A DNA stretch of 6,380 nt from JACCZZ01 sp044227805 (lineage in GTDB: Bacteria > Bacteroidota > Bacteroidia > Chitinophagales > UBA10324): NCBI GenBank assembly GCA_044227805.1, contig JBGAWA010000138.1:1-6380 (forward strand). Reading direction: 5' to 3'. Position numbers and translations under genes: made by a program. Shown one piece after another: positions 1 to 6,064 of this stretch (within the stretch, counting starts at the first letter, position 1; every line of letters begins with the position of its first letter). The notes beneath the pieces are model-generated. The model was given only the letters and a program-made list of their open reading frames with translations, did not search any database and was not told the origin of the DNA.

Positions 1-251
1 GCGGGTCAGTAACGATGAGTGGGCCATATAGTCATACTTACACGAATGCGGAAGGATGCGACAGCGTGGTAACAGCGAATGTTACGATCAATCACTCGAG
101 CACACCTACTTCATTCAATGCAATAGCCTGCGATAGTTATACCTTGCCATGGGGCGGTACAGTAACGATGAGCGGTCCCTATAGTCATACCTACACCAAT
201 GCTGCAGGATGTGACAGTGTGGTTACCGCGAACGTAACCATTAATGTTAGC
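1..251 (+). repeat. Tandem 153-bp coding repeat, two visible units
   Basis: The ATG-AGT/AGC-GG segment at 15 recurs at 168, an exact 153-base (51-codon) period. The first unit is cut by the left edge, so more units probably lie upstream. Over the first 26 codons of the two cores I count one amino-acid difference (GAA/GCA) and about 14 synonymous differences. The repeat is therefore old and its protein sequence is kept by selection, rather than being a fresh duplication. Confidence 0.85.
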
Positions 252-1043
252 CCATCTGCAATGGTGACGCCTGCCAATCCGGCCGCTGCCTGCGAAGGGG
301 TGAGCATCCTGCTGCAAGCCAATACGGGCGTAGGATACACCTATCAGTGGTACTCATTCGGAAATATTCTTTCTGGCGAAACCAATTCTTCTTACCTGGT
401 TGGACCTAATGCCAAGAAGAAATATAAAGTGGTGATAACAAGTCCGGAAGGATGTTCTACCACTTCCAATGTAGTTGAAATTAACCGCCTTGCCACACCG
501 AATGCCAATGTTATCATCGTGAATCCTGCAGACAATCCTGATTTGTGTATCAATGGAAAAGTGAAGCTGCGTGGTAATGGTGCTTCCGGCATTCCGCTTG
601 GATATCAGTGGAACTATAATGGAACTGATATTCCAGGGGCTACCAACAGGGATTACATCGCACTCACTACCGGCAATTACCGGGTGACTGTTACCAACCT
701 GAACACAGGTTGCAGTACACTTTCAGCTCCGGTTGCGGTGATCAATACCTGTAAGGAAAGCAGTATTGCCAGTCTGCAACAGGCTGTATTCGAAACGTAT
801 CCGAATCCTTCAGATGGATATTTTGTAATTCACCTCTCGCTTACCAATAAGTCGGAAGGTGATGCCATCGTGCAGGTGTACAATGCATTAGGTCAGTCAA
901 TACTGGGAGAAACTGTTCCGGTAGTTAACGGCGACCTGTTGCAGGAAATAAATTTACAGGATGGTGATGCAGCCGGAATGTATATGGTACGCGTGATCTT
1001 TGATGGTCAGGTTTACCAGGGACAGATCGTGGTGCAGCACTAA
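1..1043 (+). CDS. T9SS-exported repeat/Ig-like surface protein, 3' part (5' end outside window)
   Basis: The frame is open from the left edge (first full codon at 3) to TAA at 1041-1043, giving 346 visible residues. The start is missing. Repeat sequence lies directly at the edge, so the in-window ATG at 15 is internal. Residues 1-81 hold two copies of a 51-residue repeat with the signature SGPYSHTYTNAxGCDSVVTANVTIN-like core and CDSYTLPWG linker. About residues 83-160 and 165-250 form two Ig/PKD-like modules (YQWYS and YQWNYNG tryptophan strands, each with a late GCST motif). Residues 264-346 are a T9SS type A sorting domain (YPNPSDG, QVYNALGQSI, GMYMVRV, ending QIVVQH). Such C-termini direct outer-membrane export and anchoring or release by the type IX system in Bacteroidota. 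The likely role is a cell-surface adhesin or matrix protein; ligand and exact function cannot be read from the sequence. A strong terminator follows 23 bases after the stop, so it is the last gene of its transcript. Confidence 0.9.
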   Translation, partial: GSVTMSGPYSHTYTNAEGCDSVVTANVTINHSSTPTSFNAIACDSYTLPWGGTVTMSGPYSHTYTNAAGCDSVVTANVTINVSPSAMVTPANPAAACEGVSILLQANTGVGYTYQWYSFGNILSGETNSSYLVGPNAKKKYKVVITSPEGCSTTSNVVEINRLATPNANVIIVNPADNPDLCINGKVKLRGNGASGIPLGYQWNYNGTDIPGATNRDYIALTTGNYRVTVTNLNTGCSTLSAPVAVINTCKESSIASLQQAVFETYPNPSDGYFVIHLSLTNKSEGDAIVQVYNALGQSILGETVPVVNGDLLQEINLQDGDAAGMYMVRVIFDGQVYQGQIVVQH

Positions 1044-1065
1044 TACCAAAGTGAGCTTATTTTGT

Positions 1066-1097
1066 AAAACTCCTCCGGAAACGGGGGAGTTTTTTTT
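1066..1097 (+). terminator. Rho-independent terminator of the surface-protein gene
   Basis: A 12-bp stem (1066-1077 with 1082-1093, one T-G wobble) closes on a GAAA tetraloop, and the T run reaches 1097. It lies 23 bases after the stop codon at 1043. The stem is G/C-rich at the loop side and A/T at the base, a canonical intrinsic terminator. Confidence 0.93.
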
Positions 1098-1115
1098 GTG
1101 GCTGTCGTTTCTCGA

Positions 1116-1142
1116 AGTCAATGGTCTTAGCCATTGATTTTT
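1116..1142. terminator. Second small hairpin between convergent genes, possible terminator or IS end
   Basis: TCAATGG (1118-1124) pairs with CCATTGA (1131-1137) around a 6-base loop, followed on the + strand by five T. It directly abuts the stop codon of the IS110 remnant (1141-1143, minus strand). It could back up the terminator at 1066-1097 or be part of the IS110 end. Stem length is modest, so the role is uncertain. Confidence 0.35.
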
Positions 1143-2145
1143 ATGACGCTGCCAAACATTGTTCGAAATAATTTATTTCATAGGGAGTTCCGCGCTTCAT
1201 CACGGCAAGCACAAGCGCAGGCATTTTATTCTTTACTGCATTCAGCACGCTCATCTTGTTTTTTCCCTCTGCTATTTTTCGCTCGTAATACTGATTCAAC
1301 CCGAATTTTTCAGTAGAAAAATCCCGCTTCGCTACGACTTAACACTACTAAGGGGTTGCTCATTTTTTCAAGAAAGGAAAATGTTTCACAAACCCTAAGC
1401 AGTGCTGCGTCGGGGTTAAACCCTATGCGTTTTTGAAATGCAAAATGTGGGTTGAATTCGTTGGTGTGAATGATCAGATTGATGGCGGTGACAAATCCAA
1501 TTCCAGCTACTGAGGTTGCCAGCGTGAATAGTTTTTTCAGGTGATCATCATCATCAATGATCTGCTTAAGTTATGCTTCTACTCCCTTAATGTCCTTCTC
1601 AATTGCCTTGATGGATTTGCTTATTGATCGCTCCAACATCCTGGCCATCGCCTCATTACCGAACTGGCGAAACTCATTAACAGGCGTGAGTAATTGCTTG
1701 CGTGTTTCCACTAGTCTTTCCCGCAAAGCTGCCAACTGTTTGAGTTGTTCTACTTGCTCTCTGCGTGGTTGCCACAATCGAACCCGGTCACTGTTCTTGC
1801 TGGCATACTGAGCGATGCTCTTCGCATCTATCTTGTCATTCTTTCCTCGCTGAATGCCGAGAGATCGCTTGATCTCAATGGCATTCTCCATCCAGGTAGC
1901 GGCCTGATGCAGGTGAAGGAACTGCAACAGCGGATAGCAATACAATCCTGTTGCTTCCATGCAGAACAAGGTTTGCGTGATTTGAAATCCTTCACGTGTG
2001 TTCAGCCACGTTAGCATTTGTGCGATGCCTTCATCATTATTAGTCACTTGACGGTGATGAATCAATTCCGCTGCTGCTGATCGATGAATGCAACATCCAG
2101 TGTTGCTTTCGAGACATCTGCTCCCATGTAAAATCTGTACTCCAT
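1141..2145 (-). pseudogene. IS110-family transposase (DEDD/bridge-type recombinase), broken
   Basis: Four pieces of one protein are visible on the minus strand. Piece 1 starts at ATG 2145 and reads MEYRFYMGADVSKATLDVAF, including the first acidic residue of the DEDD site, then hits a stop near 2062. A shift of one missing (or two extra) bases near 2070 leads into piece 2 (about 2069 to 1574), which has CMEATGLY (Glu) and GKNDKIDAKSIAQYA (two Asp), the RuvC-like core. A TAA at 1571-1573 interrupts it. The same frame then continues as piece 3 (LATSVAGIGFVTAINLIIH, ending NEF at 1454-1459), the start of the Transposase_20 domain. Next comes 156 bp of unrelated repeat. Piece 4 (1296-1141) gives NQYYERKIAEGKNKMSVLNA and runs to TAA 1141-1143; this is the recognisable IS110 C-terminus. 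The segment that should carry the conserved catalytic Ser is missing, so the gene is dead. Total span is 1005 bp, close to an intact family member. Confidence 0.88.
1298..1453 (-). repeat. 156-bp structured interspersed repeat, copy A (inside IS110 gene)
   Basis: Nearly the reverse complement of copy C at 2375-2530, with the same 156-bp length. Ends are AACCCGAATTTTTCA (1298) and TGCAAAATGTGGGTT (to 1453), an imperfect terminal inverted repeat. A small hairpin lies at 1303-1324 (8 of 9 pairs, AGTA loop). A long hairpin has arms 1335-1357 and 1390-1412 (17 Watson-Crick pairs plus one G-T of 23) and a 32-base loop. It occupies the place of about 55 codons of the transposase. GAAT occurs just outside both ends on the minus strand, which might be a target duplication but is too short to rely on. 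Confidence 0.85.
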
Positions 2146-2151
2146 TTATTT

Positions 2152-2189
2152 AACCCACATTTTGCAGTTCAAAGCGGCAACGGGTTTAA
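2152..2189 (+). repeat. Partial copy B of the 156-bp repeat (one end only)
   Basis: About 38 bases match the first part of copy C (2375-2412), with two adjacent differences in the middle (AG for GA). It starts with AACCCACATTTTGCA and stops resembling the repeat after GGGTTTAA. Its outer end lies 6 bases before the ATG (2145) of the IS110 gene, in direct orientation to copy C and inverted relative to copy A. The transposase body is therefore flanked by inverted repeat ends. Confidence 0.8.
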
Positions 2190-2374
2190 TTTGTTTTTAT
2201 GATGGTTAAGAAATAGTAACCGCGTTCATGAGCTTCTTTGAAACCTTGATAATAAGCCCGAGACTTGAATTTCTAGCTGAAGCATCTCATAAACTGAAAG
2301 CGGCAGTCTGCATCAACGGATTGATCTATGAAATCAATTGGTCTTTTTAGTTCACTGCTGCAATCGGTCACTTG
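2186..2374 (-). pseudogene. Possible degenerate coding fragment between repeat copies B and C
   Basis: The minus strand is open for about 62 codons except for one TAG at 2273-2275. It reads in part RPIDFIDQSVDADCRFQF and, after the stop, FKSRAYYQGFKEAHERGYYF, ending at TAA 2186-2188 inside copy B. The second part looks protein-like (aromatic and charged residues, no low complexity), but I do not recognise a family and there is no start codon. It may be the tail of a gene destroyed by rearrangement, or chance. Nothing else is seen in this stretch. Confidence 0.2.
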
Positions 2375-2530
2375 AACCCACATTTTGCAGTTCAAGACGG
2401 CAACGGGTTTAACCCCGACGTAGAACTGCTTAGGGTTTGTGAAACATTTTCTTTTCTCGACAAATTGAGCAAACCCTTAGCAGTTCTGAGTCGCAGCGAA
2501 GCGGGATTTTTCCACTGAAAAATCCGGGTT
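2375..2530 (+). repeat. 156-bp structured interspersed repeat, copy C (best-folding copy)
   Basis: Bounded by AACCCACATTTTGCA at 2375 and TGAAAAATCCGGGTT at 2516-2530. The two ends are imperfect inverted repeats, matching at about 16 of the first 21 positions. The central hairpin has 23-nt arms (2416-2438 with 2471-2493, 20 Watson-Crick pairs, one T-G, two mismatches) and a 32-base loop. A second, perfect 9-bp hairpin lies at 2504-2525 (GGATTTTTC, CACT loop, GAAAAATCC). No protein-coding frame is supported. This copy is used as the reference orientation for the family. Confidence 0.88.
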
Positions 2531-2696
2531 AAAAAAATCACTTTGCAAGTCTAAAGGTTGGTCTTGGTTGAGCCTTGCGTGAGGCCAGACCAACAACCGC
2601 AATAAACCATCAAAATCGTTGAGACAGTATTTGGTGAAAGGATTCAGTTCCTGGTCAGGCTTTCCGCCAGGCCGGAAGACAGCTGCAGCGGCGGAT
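2531..2696. other. Intergenic spacer with one hairpin, no gene seen
   Basis: GTTGGTCT (2557-2564) pairs perfectly with AGACCAAC (2587-2594), and inside it GCCT (2572-2575) pairs with AGGC (2582-2585), giving a bulged hairpin without a T tail. The minus strand is free of stops through this stretch, but there is no start, no recognisable family, and the frame runs into the repeat, so I do not call a gene. Confidence 0.4.
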
Positions 2697-2738
2697 AAAA
2701 AAGAAGGGAAACCGGTAATCTCCGATTTCCCTTCTTTT
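2697..2738 (-). terminator. Terminator of the CUB/T9SS gene
   Basis: AAAAGAAGGGAAA (2699-2711) pairs perfectly with TTTCCCTTCTTTT (2726-2738), a 13-bp stem. Inside the 14-base loop a further CGG/CCG pairing is possible. Read on the minus strand the stem ends in a run of T (opposite 2697-2704). It lies 24 bases after the stop codon of the gene ending at 2762. Confidence 0.88.
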
Positions 2739-2761
2739 AAAAATCTATAGCTTTTCAGCTT

Positions 2762-4446
2762 TTACATTTTAACCACTTTCTTGGTCTGCACGGTACCGGT
2801 TCTCGGATTCATCAACTGAAGAAAATAAATACCGGTGTGTAGCTCGTTAAAGTCAAGATGCAGGTAGTTATTACCCTGTGTGAGTGATTCATCATGGCGG
2901 AACATCTCTTTCCCTGTTTCATCCAACACGCGCACCAGGCAATCATAATCTTCTCCGGTATATAAATTAACCGTAACGGATCCGTTGGTCGGATTGGGAT
3001 AGATATCCTGAACGGTGATCTCTTTGCCTAAATTTTTAAGCAACACAATATTGGAATAGGTGTAAGTGCCGTCCACATCCGTTTGTTTCAGGCGGTAATA
3101 GTTATTGCCATTCAGCGGGTTGCGGTCATAGTACTGATAGGTCCGGGAAGTGGTGGAATTAAGATAGCCATCCATGACTGTGATGGGCTCAAACACCTCA
3201 CCGTCAACTGACCGTTCGATGGTCCAGAAATCGTTATTGTATTCCGAAAGGGTGACCCAATTGAGCAGGTTGTAATCGAGGAAACTCTCACCGGTAAAAT
3301 CTGAAAGTATGATTGGTAAGGTGGAAGTACCCGTCCAGGTAAGGGTTAGGCTGTTGCCATTAAAGGTTGACCATCCGTCAATCAGGAAAGTATAGTATTG
3401 GCCGACCGATACTGCCGTTTCTCCATATGATGATGTACAGGTGGGACATCCGATAGACCGGAGCCATCCGTCACCACCTGCGCCTTCTGTTGCATCGGTG
3501 TATGAGTCGCTCAATCCACCTACAGAACCACCGTTGGCCGCGAACGTACACCTGAGCGGCGCTGAACTTTGTGTGATGCTACAACTCGTGGCTGAAGTAG
3601 CAGGACCCCAGATGGCAAAATCTATATCTTGCCCGGTGGCCGGTGTTAAGGAAAAGGCAATGGTGCCGGGATTGGTAACTTTCATCTTATACCAGAGCGA
3701 GCGGTGTTCGCCTCCCACCAGGCAGCCAAAGGAAGTAGCATTGTATTCTTGTGTTCCATAACTCGTAGCAGTGCCGGAAAGGGTGAAGTAACTGTTCACA
3801 TTCAAAGCGCCGGCGCAATCCTGCTGCGTAGCACCGGTAATACAAATCGTGAATGTATACGCGCCATTCGATGCGCTGGCATCGAATATCCGTACATAAT
3901 ATGTAGTGCCGGTCGTCAGGCCGGTTGGTGTTAGGGTAGCTGTTCCGAGCGCTGCACCGGAATTCATGAACACCGTTCCACCAAGCGTGGATTGTGTTGG
4001 TGCTGTATTAGGTCCTACACACAACTGCGCTACCGGTTGCATACTGGCACCTGTGCCTGTAACCGCAATGGTCGGATTAGAGGTGGTTGCCACAAATGAA
4101 TACCAGACATCATCATTTGGATTTCCTGATGCAACTGAAGGTGAGCCTGAAGCGGTGGCACTTTGCGAAGTGCCTACTATTGCAGTACATGGTGATCCGG
4201 CAGTTACAGAGATGGCGCCGGTACAATTGTCATTTGTGGGAATAAGGATAGTGCCGCAGGATAGGGCAGCATTCCATCCTTTTTCATGGCTGCTGCCATC
4301 GGAAATAAACTCAAAAGTTATACATGACCCGGAAGAACTTACTGCCGCAGGAGCGGCTGAGAGATTGGTATAGGTTTGCATCAGTGATGCAGCTGTACTG
4401 TTACCGTCATAAACTTTTAAGACATCAGAAGCACAAATAAAAAAAA
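2762..4446 (-). CDS. CUB-domain T9SS-exported protein, C-terminal part after frameshift
   Basis: This frame continues the protein that begins at 5150. It is open back to 4744, but only sequence downstream of the homopolymer at 4439-4446 matches the family. Using the numbering of the restored 795-residue protein, residues 238-298 complete the second CUB domain (SDVLKVYDG, ITFEFISDG, KGWNAAL). Two beta-sandwich modules resembling pre-peptidase (PPC-like) domains follow: about 300-425 (NDNCTGAISV, DDVWYSFVA, TTYYVRIF) and 430-600 (QDCAGALNV, SLWYKMKV, DIDFAIWGP). Residues 611-710 are the common Bacteroidota linker with LNWVTLSEYNNDFWTIERS and NNYYRLKQTDVDGTYTYSN. Residues 711-795 are the T9SS type A sorting domain (IYPNPTNG, GIYFLQL, ending KKVVKM). 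The product would be a secreted or surface-anchored binding protein; no catalytic site is seen. As sequenced it is separated from its signal peptide by a one-base shift. Confidence 0.85.
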
Positions 4447-5150
4447 GGATTAAGACCTGAATTCCAGGTGGCGGTAATGTATTGTGTGCCTGATGTGCAG
4501 AAAGTTTCCACCATATTCTGGCTATCAAGATAATCGCCGGAAGTGCTTCCTGTATTACAGGTGGTACTGCCCGACGCAGGCTGATGGATGGTGGATGGAT
4601 CCGTGAAATAGGCTGAATTGCAATCCAGGGAATACGTGCCCGGTTGCATGAAATAATTCCTGGTAAGGGTAGCTGCCCAGCCTTTACTGTACAAAGTACC
4701 GTCAGATGTAAATTTAAATGTAATGGAATTCGAGGAAGAGCCAATGGCTGTTGACAAAGTTGAAATATTCGTATAGGTAGCTAAGAGTGTAGAAGCCGTG
4801 CTGGGCCCATCATATACATAAAGGAAATCTCCTGAGCAGATAGCGCCGGTGGTAAAAGTGACAACAATGCATTGGCCTGTATTGGCAGTGAATGTCTCCA
4901 CGATATTCTGGTTGATCGGATAGTCACCGGCAGTGCTCGAAACTCCGCAGTTACCTGTTCCGCCTGATCCTCCTGGATCATAAAAATTATAGATGGAAGG
5001 ATAGGTGCCGCCTAATGTGACGGATCCATTTGCCATTGTAAAATTCTGAATCTGCGCGAAACTTAAACAGGGGACAAACAAGGTAATCCATACAATGAGA
5101 TGTATGAATCTGGTTCTCTTGCCTGTATTGGTGTTTGTAATAATCTCCAT
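4425..5150 (-). CDS. CUB-domain T9SS-exported protein, N-terminal part before frameshift
   Basis: The start is placed at ATG 5150 because it puts a typical Sec signal peptide at the N-terminus (basic KRTR, hydrophobic FIHLIVWITLFVPCLSFA, cleavage likely before Q33). Upstream ATGs at 5213 and 5180 only add residues in front of the signal. Residues 34-164 form a CUB domain (NQNIVETFTANTG, CSGDFLYVYDG, SITFKFTSDG, KGWAATLTR). Residues 165-237 are the first half of a second CUB domain (SQNMVETFCTSG, ITATWNSG). The frame then ends prematurely with YLCF-stop at 4425. Dropping one base of the 8-base homopolymer at 4439-4446 restores one 795-residue protein with the downstream frame. CUB domains bind protein or carbohydrate partners. 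The export route is Sec across the inner membrane, then T9SS. Confidence 0.85.
   Translation of the reverse strand: MEIITNTNTGKRTRFIHLIVWITLFVPCLSFAQIQNFTMANGSVTLGGTYPSIYNFYDPGGSGGTGNCGVSSTAGDYPINQNIVETFTANTGQCIVVTFTTGAICSGDFLYVYDGPSTASTLLATYTNISTLSTAIGSSSNSITFKFTSDGTLYSKGWAATLTRNYFMQPGTYSLDCNSAYFTDPSTIHQPASGSTTCNTGSTSGDYLDSQNMVETFCTSGTQYITATWNSGLNPFFYLCF
4439..4446 (-). other. Homopolymer frameshift site (8 A on +, 8 T on coding strand)
   Basis: With eight T the coding strand reads CCT TTT TTT TAT and reaches TGA after a few codons. With seven T it reads CCT TTT TTT ATT TGT GCT TCT GAT and joins the second half of the CUB domain. Both flanking frames are clearly coding, so the shift is at or very near this run. 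A sequencing error, a real mutation, phase variation or polymerase slippage would all fit. Confidence 0.85.
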
Positions 5151-5213
5151 CCTGAATTTTTTTAGGTATGCATGAATCATTGCCGGCAACACAATTCCCT
5201 GCATATCAACCAA

Positions 5214-5360
5214 AAATAGGACAAATTGTTGGGAATTTTATTGGACTGTCAAAGTTATATAACCCTGCCATTCTAATCGTGATAAAATGAATGAAATTCT
5301 TACTGTTAAAATAGTGTAATATGTAATCGTTAGAGGAAGGAATTGCTGTTCATGCCACAC
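5214..5360 (-). promoter_or_regulatory. Leader and possible promoter of the CUB/T9SS gene
   Basis: On the minus strand TAACTTTG (5250-5257) and TATTTTTG (5211-5218) both match the Bacteroidota -7 pattern TAnnTTTG, about 100 and 60 bases before the start at 5150. Neither has a clear TTTG at the expected -33 spacing, so the promoter is only a candidate. No other gene is seen here. Confidence 0.25.
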
Positions 5361-5386
5361 CGGTTTTGAACAATAAAATGCAGGTT
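5361..5386 (-). repeat. Possible worn end-fragment E of the 156-bp repeat
   Basis: TTGAAC, AAAATG and GGTT occur with the same spacing as in the AACCC end of copies B and C (reverse complement), with about 16 of 21 positions matching. The fragment also lies within an imperfect inverted repeat, CACCGGTTTTGA (5358-5368) against TCAAAAACTGGTG (5390-5402). The match is short and could be chance. Confidence 0.3.
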
Positions 5387-5494
5387 GAATCAAAAACTGG
5401 TGATACAGCTTACGCGTGAATAGTAAATGGTGTAGGGTGAATGGAGATAGTTATTCCTCTCAACTGGCCATAACGCTTTAATTTTTGCAATGAA

Positions 5495-5651
5495 AGCCCG
5501 GATTTCATAAGAGAAAAATACAGCTTCGCTTAGGCATAGCGCTGCTCAGAGGTTGTTCATTTTTTTCAAAATGAAAAATGTTTCGCCAACCCATAGCAGT
5601 GCAACATCGGGCTTACGCCTCCTGCTGGTGTAAACTGAAAAATGAAGGGTA
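5495..5651 (-). repeat. 157-bp structured interspersed repeat, copy D (diverged)
   Basis: Aligns end to end with copy A in the same orientation, from AGCCCGGATTTCA at 5495 to TGAAAAATGAAGGGTA at 5651, with only about one base of net length change. Shared landmarks are GCTTCGCT (5523-5530), GTTGTTCATTTTTT (5553-5566), AAAATGTTTCGC (5575-5586) and CATAGCAGTGC. The hairpin core GCGCTGCT (5539-5546) still pairs with AGCAGTGC (5595-5602), although the surrounding bases differ from A and C. The small end hairpin is degraded. It sits between two genes and encodes nothing recognisable. Confidence 0.75.
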
Positions 5652-5713
5652 AACTTTTACCGGTACCTAAATCTTAATGCTGCCGGGTCAGCCTCCAACA
5701 TGTTGCCAGAGAC

Positions 5714-6064
5714 TTACTTTGGGGGTTCCATCACCTGTCCGCATTTTTTACAGGTGCGAAGGTCTTGGGAGGCATAGAAATTATTCATCACCACAGGAAG
5801 GTCTTTAACGATATCTTTCACATGCAATTTTTCTTCATGTAACAAATTGCCGCAATTTTCACAATACCATTGAAACCCATCTTTCGCATCGGGGCGGTAC
5901 ACTTCCATCTTGTAATGATAATCTTTGCGGGAGTTAGGCCCGCCTACTACCATCACAATAAAGTTATCGTTGCCAACGTACACCTGCCGGTTTCCCACGG
6001 GTGGCTTAAGGAGGTGCCTGTTTTCATCGATCCAGGTTTTGAAGTTGAAGGCGCGTTGTATCAT
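5714..6064 (-). CDS. nbaC: 3-hydroxyanthranilate 3,4-dioxygenase with internal in-frame deletion
   Basis: The intact enzyme opens the ring of 3-hydroxyanthranilate in the kynurenine branch of tryptophan breakdown, using an Fe(II) held in a cupin fold. The 116-residue product starts with a typical N-terminus (FNFKTWIDENRHLLKPPVGN, residues 6-25) and has FIVMVVGGPNSRKDYHY (35-51), which includes the first metal ligand His50 and the substrate-binding Arg46. It keeps the C-terminal rubredoxin-like iron site, Cys68/Cys71 (CENC) and Cys105/Cys108 (CKKC). Family members are about 174-180 residues. Here DYHY runs almost directly into YRPDAKDGFQWYC, so about 55 residues are gone, including the Glu and second His metal ligands of the cupin core. 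There is no stop or frame change. As sequenced the enzyme should be inactive. The start at ATG 6064 matches the family N-terminus. It is transcribed divergently from the SDR gene at 6195. Confidence 0.85.
   Translation of the reverse strand: MIQRAFNFKTWIDENRHLLKPPVGNRQVYVGNDNFIVMVVGGPNSRKDYHYKMEVYRPDAKDGFQWYCENCGNLLHEEKLHVKDIVKDLPVVMNNFYASQDLRTCKKCGQVMEPPK

Larger units (their letters stand above)
1118..2190 (-). mobile_element. IS110-family insertion sequence remnant, ends uncertain
   Basis: The core is the broken IS110-type recombinase gene at 1141-2145. IS110 elements lack classical terminal inverted repeats and normally carry a noncoding segment next to the gene; that segment encodes the bridge RNA in characterised members. 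Here the 5' side of the gene runs within 6 bases into a partial copy of the 156-bp repeat (2152-2189), so no intact noncoding end can be recognised. Boundaries given are only the span of recognisable sequence plus the abutting hairpin and repeat fragment. The element cannot move by itself. Confidence 0.5.

Noticed and set aside
1134..1398. Two plus-strand frames of 60 and 79 codons
   Set aside because: They lie opposite the C-terminal piece of the IS110 gene and repeat copy A, and their sequence has no family features.
2062..2075. Programmed frameshift in the IS110 gene near 2070
   Set aside because: There is no slippery heptamer at the junction, IS110 recombinases are normally made from one frame, and the gene also carries a nonsense codon and a lost domain, so decay is the simpler explanation.
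1298..2530. CRISPR array or tandem repeat
   Set aside because: Copies are few, 156 bp long, in both orientations and unevenly spaced, with no spacer pattern and no cas genes.
3441..4373. Plus-strand open frames of 76 to 155 codons
   Set aside because: They are antisense to the CUB/T9SS protein, whose minus-strand frame has clear domains and a sorting signal; the plus frames show no recognisable motif.
4447..4744. Independent start at 4744 for the 660-codon minus-strand frame
   Set aside because: The residues encoded between 4744 and the homopolymer have no domain match, while the other frame over the same bases encodes CUB sequence. The frame is open there only by chance.
5151..5213. Earlier ATG at 5213 for the CUB protein
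   Set aside because: It would put 21 residues in front of an otherwise normal signal peptide. The ATG at 5150 gives a standard N-terminus.
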